64,000 nucleotides of DNA from Bettongia penicillata ogilbyi (GCA_023548195.1 JAJHZJ010000268.1:3077266-3141265), one strand, 5' to 3'. Shown: positions 34,520-46,039, counted from the first letter of the stretch. The notes: generated by a model from the letters alone, not told the origin. Translations and numbers: made by a program.

Positions 34520-34720
34520 TTTAGATAGCTTATATAATTTGATCCTCTCAGTCTCCCTGTGAGACAAGCAATCAAGTATCATTTACCCCATTTTATAGAT
34601 GAGGAAATTGAAATTCAAGTAAATTAAGTGTCTTGCGCAAGATTATAGAGCTATAAATGTGAACCCAAATCTTCTGATCAGATGCCCAGGATATTTTCCA
34701 ATACTCTACATTGCCTCATA
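34520..34720 (-). mobile_element. MIR copy, antisense
   Basis: TAATTTGATCCTCTCAGTCT, CCATTTTATAGATGAGGAAA and TGTCTTGCGCAAGATTATAG are in antisense MIR order. Confidence 0.8.
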
Positions 34721-34749
34721 TTGTTGAAAAGTGGTAATCCAAATATTCT

Positions 34750-34932
34750 GCAGCACAACATAATGAAAAGTGCACTGAATTTTGATTTAGATGACCAAAG
34801 TTTAAGTCCCAGTGCTGTCCTACGAACGTGGGGAAGTCACTTAACTCATTTAGAACTCAGTATCCACCACATGTTAAGTTGTATCAGTTGATCTTTAACA
34901 TCTTGAAACTCTAATAGTCTATGATACTTAGT
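34750..34932 (+). mobile_element. MIR copy, sense
   Basis: ACATAATGAAAAGTGCACTG, GTTTAAGTCCCAGTGCTGTC and GGGGAAGTCACTTAACTCAT. It lies head-on to the antisense MIR just upstream. Confidence 0.75.
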
Positions 34933-34934
34933 AT

Positions 34935-35250
34935 CTTTTAAAGATGTTTATGTATAAGTTTATCCTATATTTCAGTATTTCTTTAAATTTAATATCAATC
35001 TTATGTATTGGTTCTAGCCTTTTAGATATTTAACTGTCTTACTGAAATAGCTCCTATAATAGACACTTTGGATATTGTTACTATGCCTTTGAAAACTTAC
35101 ATGATAATTTTATTATATTTTTAAAAGGAATAGTAAGTTGTATATAATAGATTAGAAGTTTCATGTTCAGTCATCCTTTTTATTATGCTATGTTATGGAA
35201 ATACTTGTTTTACTCCATTAATAAAAATTTTTAATATATGTATATGTGTG
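34935..35250. other. AT-rich, no gene recognised
   Basis: AT-rich sequence leading into the GA tract. Nothing recognisable. Confidence 0.4.

Positions 35251-35252
<2 letters not shown>

Positions 35253-35328
<76 letters not shown>
35253..35328. repeat. Perfect (GA)38 microsatellite
   Basis: 76 uninterrupted bases of GA, preceded by TATATG/TGTG repeats. Confidence 0.98.
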
Positions 35329-35331
<3 letters not shown>

Positions 35332-35572
35332 GCGTTTCGTTTGGTCAATAGAATTCTATAATAGGTTAATGAAATCTACATCGAATAGAGCAGATAATAA
35401 ACAAGATTGTATACCCAGCTAACTAGAAAAGGGACAAGTTAAGAAGTGGCAGGATCATCTCAATCCCATTTCTTAGTCTGGCACTCATTACCCTAGATTT
35501 GTGTATCTCTAGTTCTTCCTCTCTCCCAGTGTTGTGATTATGGCATGATATTAGCCACTATGCTCTGACATC

Positions 35573-35803
35573 CAGGTGGGGCAGCAGACAGAGCATTAGA
35601 CTTAGAATTAGAAAAGTTTCTGTTTATGAATTCAAATCCAATGTCACACACTTACTAGACCCTGGGCAAGTCACTTAAACCTGTTTGCCTCAGTTTCCTC
35701 ATCTGTAAAATGATCTGGAGAAAAAATGGTAAATCATTCCAGTATTCTTGAAAAGGAAAACTTCAAATGGGTCCACCAAGAGTTGGAACTGATCAACAAG
35801 TCT
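35573..35803 (+). mobile_element. MAR1 SINE, full length
   Basis: GTGGGGCAGCAGACAGAGCA, CCTGGGCAAGTCACTTAAAC, CTCAGTTTCCTCATCTGTAA and the tail CACCAAGAGTTGGAACTGAT. Confidence 0.88.
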
Positions 35804-35829
35804 CTGACAAGCCCTCATTGCTTATTTCT

Positions 35830-36785
35830 CAGTAACTGCCTACTTGTATGCCTTGATTCTTAGGTACCTTTCTCTTGTTTGATCTGCTCTAGTACTTCTG
35901 ACTTCTTCCATCTTCTTTTCACAACTTATATTTTTCATGGGAACAGAAGTTTAGTGGGAAAGGTGATCGTGCACCCAGTGGTAAGGTTTTTACCTGAAGT
36001 CTCTTTACCCTTCCTATATACATACATAAATATACCCATACACATATAAATATACATATATCAATGGTTATTATTGAGCATATCAATAGAATCATATGTA
36101 GCATTTATGACAACTATTTAGACAGTTCCCTAGAAGTATCAGATCTCTTAACAGTTACTACCAGAATGATTAATTTCTTATTTTGAACTACATTTTCAGA
36201 TGGAGGCAATTTTTATATTCCAAAAATGATATTAGCTTTCTTAAAAAAATCATTTGATAATAATAAAGAAAAATTCTACATTTAAGGGCCTCCTTCAAGT
36301 TCTCTCTCATAATATTATAAGAATATGAATGATTCCTTGATAGATACAACATCAGAGACAACTTTTTTCAAAGATCTGCTCATTAGTGATATCAAGCCTG
36401 GAATAAAACATTGTGCTCTCCAAAGATGTTTGCCATTTTCATAGAAAATGTTCAAAGTAGAATACAAATTAAAGAGGGATTCCATACAAGAAGGTGTGGT
36501 GCTCCCAGTGTTCCTGTTTGAAAACAGTATTTATTCCCCAGACATCATCAAGTCCAGTAAATGAAATTGATACAGTCACTTAGAAGAATTTGGCCTATCT
36601 ACATAGTAAAAATCAAGTGGATGATGTTCAGACTATGATATTCAGTTGGATGAATGACCTATGGAGATGGTTCATCAGCAGATTTGTTTTGGAAAGATTT
36701 ATGTAAATGGAAAATGAACTAGGTCTAAAATGAAATAAACATTTGGGAAATTACATAGTCCTTTAATTGTCTCCCAAATCAAAAT
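35830..36785. other. Unannotated AT-rich stretch
   Basis: It includes a small ATAC/ATAT run (36015-36065). No gene or clear repeat. Confidence 0.4.
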
Positions 36786-36789
36786 CACA

Positions 36790-36870
36790 TGAGGAGTAAG
36801 AAAACTAGGATTTGAACTCAAGTCTCCTGACTCCAAATCTGGCATTCTTATTCTTTTCATAACTTCAGTT
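36790..36870 (-). mobile_element. MIR head fragment, antisense
   Basis: AGGATTTGAACTCAAGTCTC, CTGACTCCAAATCTGGCATT is the antisense tRNA-like head. Confidence 0.65.
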
Positions 36871-36879
36871 CTAAAAAGT

Positions 36880-37760
36880 GATACTGATTCACAGTAAGTT
36901 TGTGATTTCTAAATGCAACTCTCCCATTCTGTTGGTGAGGAAATGTATTTACAGATCTTTTCTAAGAAATAAATTCAAATCAATGGAAGTCACTTGTTAG
37001 GTTCAAGTGAGATATAATATAATGGGTATCTTTTCCTTAGATTGTTTCCAAGACAATTTCAATTTGGTCAATGGAATTAGAAATGTATAAAGCAGAGGTT
37101 TTGATGAGTACCCATTCCTGGATAAAAGCATTTTTGTAGTAATTGTAGTCATATCTCCATTACAGCTCACTTTGTCAATACCTGTGCAATTGTAACTTTC
37201 TCACTAGCATTTGCTGGGTCAGGGTCACTCTTCTTAGTGCCTAGGGTGCCAAAAAAGCACTGCTAAGTGAACCACATTTCCTGGGTAATGGATATGGGCA
37301 GTTGCAACTCTATATAGGGTCAGTAAGAGCTGTGCAGCAGACTGGTTTGAAATGGACATCTGGCATGTAGTAAATGCATTTAGGACGCAATAAACTGCTC
37401 ATTTTGAATGACTCCTGAAATTGGTTTCGATATGAGCAGTTGGTGGAGAAACAAGCTTTCTGAAAGGTCATTTAATGTCATATATAGCCTTTCTCGTCTC
37501 TCCTAGTTAAACTGTTTAGCAGTTTACAAAGCAAATCCCAGCCCAATTTTGATCTGGTAATTAATTGAGTCTTCTATTCAAGCTATGGCTGTACAAATGA
37601 ACTGAATGCTATCATATTTATCTGCTCTTAATAATTCACTATTTGAATTGCCAGATGGTCCTTGACAGGAGATGACTCTTGAAACAAAATTGGAATTCAC
37701 CCCACATATATGAATGTCTTTTTAGGTTTTTCACGAGTGACACAGAAGGGCAGTGTTCAC
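36880..37760. other. Repeat-free block, candidate conserved noncoding element
   Basis: About 880 bases with no recognisable repeat or microsatellite in a repeat-packed region. Balanced composition, with homeodomain-like words (GGTAATTAATTGAGTC near 37556) and CTCATTTTGAATGACTCCTG near 37399, a possible AP-1/MAF-like site. ORFs are short. Conservation cannot be judged from one sequence. Confidence 0.4.
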
Positions 37761-38429
37761 CCTGACTTTTCCAATGAGAAATTATTCATTGAAAATTTTG
37801 TATTGATTTTATATATTATCAGTGCTTGGTAAAAGGAAAAAGACAAACAACTAAGGTTTAATGGAAAAATGTCAATAATTCTTTTCATTCCTTTTCTTTG
37901 GGGAAAAAATGAGATTTCTTAAAAACTTTTAGTTTCGTGTATTTTACATCTTTAATACAAATCACATATAGAAACTCACTATCTATGGACCATAAGACTT
38001 AAATTACTAGGGATGGTTGAGAATTAAGATATTATGGTTGATTGATGCTTTGGGGTGAAGGAAAGGCAATCCTTTATCTGTTCCCATTTTAAAAACATTT
38101 TTCATCATGATTACTTGTAAATATTTACCCACATACATACACACACTCATCCTACCCTTATAGGACTGATAATCTAGTTTAGGAAAGAAAGTATAAACAT
38201 AAAAAAAGGTAATTAACAATACAGGAGGAGATAGGTAAATTTCAGATAGACAGTGCAGACAACTGGTATAAGTTTTCTGAATAGGGAGTTCTGGTAGGGA
38301 CTATTCACCTGGAAAGAATTTTGATCAGTTGACAAAGAGCTATTTGAATCTGTCCTATATCAAATATAGTTAGGAATAACTGCATTTTCCAAAGAATATG
38401 GGAACAAGACAGAAAATTAGAGGTCAGAG

Positions 38430-39130
38430 GATAGAACCTAGGGGAATATCCAACTAAAGGGATCAGAAAGGAGATGTAGTTTCAAGGAATGAGACTGAAA
38501 AAGAGCAACTGGGGGCGAGGGGTAGGTGGAGAACCAGGATAGTGGAGAAGTCTTTGAAGCCAAAGGAAGGATGATAACACTGTGGATTCATAGCTGTAAG
38601 AGACCTTAGAAATCATGTAGTCCAACATTCCTTCTTTTACAGATGAGGAAACTGAGGCACATGGAGGAAAACCATACAGTGGGAAGGAGAAGTTAGTAGT
38701 GTCACATATAACAGAGGGGTCAAGAAGCTGAGTATTGAGAGAATACTATTGAATTTCAAAACAAAAAGTAATTGGTGGCCATTTAGAGAAATGTTTCAGT
38801 AGAATTATGAGCAGAAACCAGATTGGAAGGAGCTGACAAAAGATCTGGCACTGAGGAATTAGAGGCTTTAAGTGACTTTATCAGAAACTTTGGCAATGAA
38901 GGTGAAGAGAAAGGTGCAGGTGGACAGAGGAGAAGGATTGAGAAAAGGCTTCATAGGTTTAGAAAGACCTAATCATATCTGGATGCAGAGAGGAAATAGT
39001 ACATAGAAAGAAAGTGATCAGGGATACTAGAATAGGATAGTTGAGGAGATGAGAAGGCTTAGGATTTAGGGTACAAATCAAACGGTTAGTTAGAATTAAG
39101 AATGTCGCTATGACTGAAAAGGCAGAATAA
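38430..39130 (-). mobile_element. L2 LINE ORF2 region, antisense
   Basis: Plus-strand order GAGAACCAGGATAGTGGAGA, GGGGTCAAGAAGCTGAGTAT, TATGAGCAGAAACCAGATTG and TTTGGCAATGAAGGTGAAG matches antisense L2 upstream of the RT palm, i.e. the region that would follow the copy at 47685-49310. Preceding sequence (38130-38290) may be further L2. A MIR-type SINE interrupts it at 38583-38672. Confidence 0.7.
38583..38672 (-). mobile_element. MIR-type insertion in L2
   Basis: GATTCATAGCTGTAAGAGAC and TTTTACAGATGAGGAAACTG, antisense. L2 homology resumes on the far side. Confidence 0.75.
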
Positions 39131-39620
39131 AGAATGCCAGACAATGGTGAAGAGTTTTGAAATGTTGAGGAAGGGAGGTGAGAAAGGTCTTCTAAAATGG
39201 ACTAACTTTTTCAGTGAAATAGGCTGTAACCTGGCCAAAGCAGGGTTGATACATGCAATTACTTAGAGAAACCATAGATCTGGGGAAAAGCAATTTCTAC
39301 CTGGGAATGAAGAAATGAAAGCTCAATTAGTAGGAGATTGTAGAATGAGTAGAAAAGTCAATTGCCATAATAGAGATTCAGACTAGGCATCTTTATGTAT
39401 TAGAAGGCAAAGATCAGGAGGGACCAAAGAATTGAATATTTGTTTTGTTCAACCTTTCTTTCCAAAACTTTGATCATTAATGGCAGTTACTGGAGTTCCT
39501 TTTTGTTCTTTCTGTATAATTATGCTGGTATGAACAAGGGTAGTATCTGCTATTATATTTGTGATTCAGCTATACCCATCAGGGCCATTGGCACATAAAA
39601 AAGGTTGTCATATTTGATAA
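39130..39620. other. Unannotated
   Basis: Purine-rich sequence that may be more decayed antisense L2, then single-copy DNA. No gene. Confidence 0.4.
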
Positions 39621-39626
39621 ATGCTG

Positions 39627-40038
39627 AGCAAATAGTGGCATATGAATGTAATGGAATACTATTGTGCTATAAGAGATGAGGGAAAGGATCATTTTAGAGA
39701 AACTTAGGAAGATTTTTCTGAACTGATGCAGATGGAAGCAAGCAAAAGCAATAGAACAATGTACGTATTAACAAGTGAATTGTAAAGGTAGACAGCTTTG
39801 AAAGATTCCAGAATTCTTACCAATGCAATGACCAACCATAATTCCAGAGTTATAATGATGAAGCATGTTACTTTCTGATAAACTCAAAACATAGAACGTT
39901 ATATACTTTTGGACATGGTCAATGTAAGAATTTGTTTTTCTTTCTCTTCATTCCTTCCCCTTTCTCTTCTTTTCTCTTCTCCCAAGAGAAAGAGTGGAAA
40001 GGAGAACAAATAAATACTCATTAACTGAAAAAAATGTA
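39627..40038 (+). mobile_element. L1 3' end, sense
   Basis: GTGGCATATGAATGTAATGG, AATACTATTGTGCTATAAGA, TGAACTGATGCAGATGGAAG and a purine-rich 3'UTR ending AACTGAAAAAAATG. This is the C-terminus of ORF2 plus 3'UTR of another L1 subfamily. Confidence 0.82.
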
Positions 40039-40214
40039 AAGTGCTAAATTAATGTATTCCATACATGAGTAGAAAAGTACTATAGGTACCTAGAGATATG
40101 GACAATATAGGGCGGTAGAAATATTAGACATTTATAAAAACCTTTAAGTTTTGAAAAGTATTTTATATACATGACTGATTTGATCCTAAGGTAAAACTGT
40201 GTGAGATAAAGAAG

Positions 40215-40455
40215 GAAGGAATATGTATTTATACAGTGCCTGTGCTAAAATGTTGTTTGGGGTTTTTATTTCTGCAAATATTATCTCGTTTGATCTTTTC
40301 AATAGCCTTGAGTGGTAGATTCTATTACAATCTCCATTCTACAATTCAGGAAACTAAGGCATACAGAGGTTAAGTGACTTGCCTAAGGTCATACCCTAAA
40401 GACTGATTTGAATTTAGGTCTTCCTGACTCCAGGCCCAGTATTATATTTACTTTA
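40215..40455 (-). mobile_element. MIR CORE-SINE, antisense, nearly full length
   Basis: ATTATCTCGTTTGATCTTTT, GGTTAAGTGACTTGCCTAAG and GTCTTCCTGACTCCAGGCCC in antisense order. Confidence 0.85.
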
Positions 40456-40534
40456 GAGTGAATTTATAGAGTATATATTTTTATATATATAATTTATAGA
40501 GTAAATAGAGTATATTTATGCTAGAGTGAATATC

Positions 40535-40800
40535 TTAGTTTGAATGCTCTCTGTAACTTTGAGCAAGTCAGTTAACCTCCTAAAGAGTCCTCGGTTTACC
40601 CATATGATCTTAGCTCTGTTTGAGCTCTATACCTATGATCCTATGCCTCCTATATCAGGTACTAGGTAGTCATATGACTATCACTCTCAAAGTTTCTTTC
40701 TTTGCAAAATGGGCATAGTAACACTTGAATTACCTACATCACGGGATTGTTTTGAGGATCATGCTTTGCAAACTTTGAAGCACAACATATATGTAGTATT
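40535..40800 (+). mobile_element. MIR copies, sense, degenerate
   Basis: Two partial MIR cores: TTTGAGCAAGTCAGTTAACC at about 40558 and TTGCAAAATGGGCATAGTAA at about 40703. Confidence 0.65.
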
Positions 40801-40809
40801 TAGTTAAGG

Positions 40810-41220
40810 GTATATATAATAGTCTCAGAATAATGTTTCATATAAAATACAAATTCCTTTTATTGATATTTCAGGTTTATTACAAATTTAAATTACTGCA
40901 GTGTTCTGATGCTTTTAAGTCTCCTTGACCCTACATTGAATGTTCCCACATTGTTAGGTCATTTTCTTGTGTTTCTTTCCCTCATGTTGGTTTTCTTTCT
41001 CTGTTGTTACTTCTTATAGCTTCAGGGGGGGCACTTTCTACTCCACATTTTGATTTCTAATCTCTACTGTCGCTTTTGCCACCAGTTAACTTTTTTCCCC
41101 TTGTTATATATAAATCCTTTCCCTCCCATTTTCCTTTGTTTCTTGGCTTTTCACTCTCTCACCTCTGCTGTTTTTCACAAGTTTCTCAGCTTTGTTTGGT
41201 TGACTTGGCAATGTGGAACA
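40810..41220. other. No recognisable gene or repeat
   Basis: T-rich sequence. A 71-codon ORF (41050-41265) runs into the next SINE and shows no domain. Confidence 0.4.
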
Positions 41221-41224
41221 TTGT

Positions 41225-41415
41225 ACCTAGATGTACCTAGAAACTGGAGTAATAACTGGGTTTGAATTCTGGTTCTGATTCTAACATTGGATGGATAATT
41301 TCCCATCTTTGACCCTCATTCCCCCCCCCCCCCAACCCTGTCACTGTAAAATGAGGGAGGGATGGTCGACTGGATGTTCTCAAAGGCTCTTTCCTATTCT
41401 AAAACCTATGACATC
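41225..41415 (+). mobile_element. MIR copy, sense, with internal C run
   Basis: CTGGGTTTGAATTCTGGTTC, then a 14-base C run (41321-41334) and GTCACTGTAAAATGAGGGAG. Confidence 0.7.
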
Positions 41416-41454
41416 AGTTGCCAGTCAAAATGGTTACTTTAATCAGTGAACAGT

Positions 41455-41600
41455 AAAATGCAATACAATAAACATTTATTAAGTGCCTATTATATGCCAG
41501 GTATTATACTGGGGATACAAATAAGAAAAAAAAATATGATGTCTGCCCTCAAGCGGCTTACAATTTAATAGGAAATGGCAACATCCAAAAGAAAGTTATA
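41455..41600 (-). mobile_element. L2 3' end, antisense
   Basis: AAACATTTATTAAGTGCCTA, TATATGCCAGGTATTATACT, TGCCCTCAAGCGGCTTACAA. L2 homology may continue weakly to about 41960. Confidence 0.8.
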
Positions 41601-42012
41601 AAAAGGAAGAGTGGAGAGGCTACCTACAGGTGAAAGTGGGTGGTGGGTTTAAAACCAAGTGGTGGAGCACATGGGAAATGAAAAGTTAGCTGAACTTCTG
41701 AGCCTTCTTCAAATACAAGTTTTGGGAAGTTTTTTTTTTCCCTCTGCCCTCTAGTACTATAATCAGAAAAGGAGAAGAAACTGAGGGTACTTAGGAGGTA
41801 GGAGCATGAAAGTTGATATAATTTCTAAGATGATGAATTTCCAGGCAATGAGTTTTATCTGTGAGCATGATGACGGTGAAGTCAAATCCAAGTAGTGTGG
41901 ATGATAAGAAATGCTATAACAAGTGCTAAATGAGACTTTTAGCATGGCATTGTCAAAACCCTCAGTCAGACACCTGTCAAAGTACTAGCTGACATATCCC
42001 TAAGAAGAGACA

Positions 42013-42299
42013 GCTTAACCTTTATAGTGTCATGGGCCCTTTTGGTCATCTGATGAAACCTATGCAATTCTCAGAATGATGTTTTTAAATACATGAAACA
42101 AAATATATAGGAATACAAAAGAAAGAAATTATATTGAAATAAAGATATGGGAATATGCATATCTATGTATGTATGTATGTGTGTATATATGTGTGTATGC
42201 ATATACACACATACATACACACACACACATATATTGTCTTTCAACCTCATAGACTCCCTTAAATCTATTGACTGATCCCCAAGTGGTTTGTGAACTACT
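42013..42299. mobile_element. hAT-type nonautonomous element with an internal microsatellite
   Basis: The start CAGCTTAACCTTTATAGTGT and the end GTTTGTGAACTACTG resemble the TIRs of hAT MITEs (CAGNGGTTCTTAACC type). The interior TCAGAATGATGTTTTTAAAT, ATACATGAAACAAAATATAT is a known marsupial hAT-like arrangement. A (TATG/ACAC)n tract has grown at 42155-42233. An 8-bp duplication is not clear. Confidence 0.6.
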
Positions 42300-42739
42300 G
42301 ATCAAAAACACCTACCCTAGGGAAAGAAAAACAAAACACATGCCCTTAGGCAAAGACATCTAGAGAGCTTCACAATAATGAGGGACAAATAGTCAGAATG
42401 TAAAAGATATATGAGATGTTATAATAACTAAAAATGATACTCATCTGGTGATTCCCTCTGTATCAAACTAGTTGTCTATAATAATTAGAAGTATATAAGA
42501 TTTAATATTGGCCATTTGAACTACCTGTCTTTCTATTCAGACATGATAAGTTGTTAATGACAAACATTTCTGGCTTCCTTAAGAGGACCATTTAAATCAA
42601 CAATCTCCATGTTCATAGTGTTAGAAAGCTGTTCATTAAAGTTTGTTTTTCTGTATCAATGTGACTCTTGCACAGTCATGAAGCAAGGTTTGCTCACCAT
42701 TTCTCATCCTGGGGTCAGTACTATGTTCCTTTGTGTCAT

Positions 42740-42965
42740 TATGGGAAATGAGCCTCAAACAACCAATCAATGAACATAAGTTAAGGATCTACTATGTGCT
42801 AGCCACTGGACCAGGCACTAGGAATATGAGGACCCAAGTGAAACCTGCCATGAAGAAGTTTATATTCTTTTGGGAAAGGCAATATGACCATAGATGATTA
42901 TGTATAAAATAATATAAGGTGATTCCAGGGAGTCACTGTATAACAGGTGGTAACTACAGATAAGT
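42740..42965 (-). mobile_element. L2 3' end, antisense
   Basis: GATCTACTATGTGCTAGCCA, GACCAGGCACTAGGAATATG and AAACCTGCCATGAAGAAGTT. Confidence 0.78.
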
Positions 42966-42984
42966 ATCAGTCAGATTGTGCTAA

Positions 42985-43330
42985 TCTACCTCTTAGTTTT
43001 TAAATTTTTATTTTTTTTGTTTTTAAATTGTGGGATAAAACAAGCATTTCCATAACAGTATAATAAAAAAAAAGTTTACCCATGAAACTGCAAATTTTGT
43101 CACTTCATTTAAATATATAATAAAGTTATCATGTAATTTTTTTCCCTTTTTTTCCTTTCCCCCCAGCTTCCCTCCATCCTAGAGATGGCTACCATTAGAA
43201 ACAAATGTATATGTATGTAAGATCATTTTATATATACTTCTATTTATCAGCTCTTTCTCTGGATGCAGATAGTGTCTTCATATTTCTTTGTAGAAATCAA
43301 ACCATTTACTGTCTGCCTCTTGTCAGAGAG
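42985..43330 (-). mobile_element. L1 3' end, antisense (different subfamily)
   Basis: ATGAAACTGCAAATTTTGTC, AATATATAATAAAGTTATCA, AGAGATGGCTACCATTAGAA and CAGCTCTTTCTCTGGATGCA belong to a marsupial L1 3'UTR unlike those at 9757 and 13948. Confidence 0.65.
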
Positions 43331-43644
43331 TGTAATTCCCAGAAACCCCCTTTCTCTACCTTACTTAGAAGAAAAACCTCTTTACTTAACCAAAGTATAT
43401 ATTTCACAATGGTTCTTCACTATTTTCATCACAAGCTTCTGTTCTAGGATTGATTAATTTAGATTAAGGGATAATCCAATCAGTGGAGGCAGAGCTAGTC
43501 TTACATAAAACTGTGTAAGTGACTGCCTACATAGTTTGTTTTCTTGACTTCCAGAGTTCATGCTACCTGCCAAATCCCTTCCTATTTCCTGACTGATGCA
43601 CGCCTGTCACAATGTCCTCACTTTATATTAAACCTCATATCACA

Positions 43645-43842
43645 ATATTTTAGATCAGAAAGAGATCTTAGAAATCATCTAGTCCAATGCCTTCACTTTA
43701 CAAATGAGGAAATTGAGGCCAAGAGAGGTTAAATTAGCTTACCGAGTCACACAGATAGTAAGTGACAAAGCCATAATTATATCCACGTCATCCAAATCCA
43801 AATCCAGTGTCCTTTTAACTATGCTATACCACCTTATTTAAT
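43645..43842 (-). mobile_element. MIR-type SINE, antisense
   Basis: GATCTTAGAAATCATCTAGT, AATGAGGAAATTGAGGCCAA, GTCACACAGATAGTAAGTGA. Confidence 0.85.
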
Positions 43843-43887
43843 TAAAATATTAACCCCATAGGAGCACTTTTAACTTTTACTGGATAT

Positions 43888-44006
43888 GAGATCGTGAATT
43901 CATCAAAGGCAGGGACTGTCTTTTGTCTTTCTTCATATTCCCAGTGTCAAGCACAGTTCCTGATACATACTAAACACCTAATAAATACTTATTGACTGAC
44001 TGGATT
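43888..44006 (+). mobile_element. L2 3' end, sense
   Basis: AAAGGCAGGGACTGTCTTTT, CCCAGTGTCAAGCACAGTTC and AATAAATACTTATTGACTGA. Confidence 0.82.
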
Positions 44007-44224
44007 ATTTAAATATCAGTGTTAATGATGGATATATATTTGAGCAAGGTTTAAATGACGGAAATAAGAATATAAGATTTTAGTGAAGGCAGGGTGGAAT
44101 TAGGGGTAATATATGTAAAAGGATAAAAAAAGAAACTTGATAGAAGTCACAGAAAACCTTCCCAGCTTTTCCAAGGGCCAGCTTGAATTTGAGGATGCTA
44201 GAAGTTTGATAGATATTATCATCC

Positions 44225-44460
44225 AGTCATTGTATTGACATGCTGAGTCTCTGTTCTATTACCCCTCTTCTAGATGTTATATGGGAATTAAGTGGTAAAT
44301 AAGAAAGTTAAACTGCTTACCCTCAGGAAGCTTATAGTTTAGTAAGACAGAGAAGACAAATGCACAAATAACTATAATACAAGGTAAATTAAAATGAGAG
44401 CCAAACAGGAGGTTCAAAGATTAATTTCAGAGGACAGATAAGAGAGGAGTTCCTGTATCA
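44225..44460 (-). mobile_element. L2 3' region, antisense, degenerate
   Basis: TACCCTCAGGAAGCTTATAG, TACAAGGTAAATTAAAATGA. Diverged. Confidence 0.6.
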
Positions 44461-44649
44461 CCAAACATAGATTGTCTATACTAATATTGTTATGAGAAAG
44501 AGGAATATTAGTCATTGATTAAAATTTTTACAGACAGTTGATAAATGCTAGAAATTTTATTGGACATTTGAAGTCTTTACCTGAGAATAAGGGAGGATGA
44601 CTTCAAGGTTGTAGTCCAAGTAAACTTTGCTCCATTCCCCCAAAGCATA

Positions 44650-44765
44650 GTTCAGAGCATGCTATACCAAAAGCAATATTGAGCTAAGAATCAGGAAACT
44701 GGTTTGAAATCCCAGATCTGCCACATCTAACTTACTTGCCTTTGAGAATGCCACTTCCCTTTAAA
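44650..44765 (+). mobile_element. MIR head and core, sense, degenerate
   Basis: AATCAGGAAACTGGTTTGAA and ATCCCAGATCTGCCACATCT. Confidence 0.55.
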
Positions 44766-44844
44766 AAAAAAAAAGCATCCATAGAGAGTTCACAATAGAT
44801 TATTTCAAATATTTCTATAATCTGTTCCGAGGACAGGTGTCCTT

Positions 44845-45660
44845 TTTTCACTTTTTAAAAATTTATTCTTATTTTCAATTCTAAATTTTCTCCTTTCTCC
44901 AGTCCTTTATCCATTGAGAAGGTATGGAGTATGATGCATATGAAGTCATGCAAAACATATTTCCTCATTAGTCATGTTCAAAAAAACAAAAAGGCAAGAA
45001 AAATAAAGAAAGGGGAAAAATGCTTCAATCTGTGCTCTCAGTTCATGAAGTCTCTATCTGGTGGTGAATAGAATTTTACATCATGAGTCTTTTGGGATTG
45101 TGTTGGATCATTGTGATCAGAGATACTGTCTTTCTTAGTTGATTATTTTTAAAATATTGCTGATACTGTGTACATTGATTTTGTGGTTCTGTTCACTTGA
45201 GTCAATGCCTATAGGTCTTTACAGATTTTTCTGAAACCACCCCCTTCATCATGTCTTACAGCACAATAGTATTCTGTCACATTCATGTATTTCAACTTTT
45301 TCAGCCATTTGCCGATTGATGGATATTTCTTTAGTCTCCAATTCTTTACCACAAAAAAGAGGTGCTAAAACATATTTGTTTATGTGGGTCCTTTTAGGAC
45401 ATGAGTTCTTAACCCAGGATCCAGGAACTTTTCTTAATAAACTGATAACTGTATTCCAATATAATTGGCTTCATTTGCAATCCAGTTTCACTTATTTTAT
45501 TATTTTATGCATTAAAAAATATTCTGCAAAGTTATATAGAAGCTTCACCAGGTTGTCAAAGCAGTTCATTTCACATACCACAAAAGGCTGAGAACCACTG
45601 CTTTAGGAGAATTGTTAAGAAGTTGATAAAAAACAGGGCATTCCACCTCCTGTTCCCATT
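44845..45660 (-). mobile_element. L1 3' end, antisense, split by a hAT element
   Basis: TCAGTTCATGAAGTCTCTAT, TCATGTCTTACAGCACAATA, GTATTCTGTCACATTCATGT, CCATTTGCCGATTGATGGAT and TTATGTGGGTCCTTTTAGGA. This is the antisense of the L1 3'UTR and ORF2 C-terminus. Homology pauses at 45400 and may resume weakly after 45608. Confidence 0.78.
45400..45600. mobile_element. 201-bp hAT MITE inserted in L1
   Basis: Begins CATGAGTTCTTAACCC and ends GGCTGAGAACCACTG, imperfect inverted repeats of the hAT type. It is flanked by TTTTAGGA (45392-45399) and CTTTAGGA (45601-45608), an 8-bp duplication with 7 of 8 matches, exactly the length expected for hAT. It has no coding capacity. Confidence 0.78.
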
Positions 45661-46035
45661 TCCAATGGGTAAAAATGAAAAAGTCGAAACAGAATATATC
45701 CTTCTGTTAAGTAAACACTATCTTTGTTGATGATAGGTCAACAAGAACCGAGAGATAATTAATGTAATTTGAGATGCAGAATATTAAAGCCCAAGGCAGA
45801 TCAATCATTCAGAGGATAAGTGCACAAGAAAGTAAAGAAATCACTAAAAGCACTAAGGTTCTTTCTAAGGAGTACAAATCTGGTATACATTGACTTCTAA
45901 TTACATGATGTTTGGCTCCATGGATAATGGAGGAAGTCAGTTCCAAGGGTAGCATGTACCAAATGAAAACAAGAAAAGAAAGGAAAGAGCTCTCTTTGAT
46001 GGGAGGAAGCCTATACAGAGAAAGTTCAAGTCTCT
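45660..46035. other. No recognisable gene
   Basis: Single-copy sequence. A 62-codon ORF (45912-46100) has no domain. Confidence 0.4.
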
Positions 46036-46039
46036 CATT

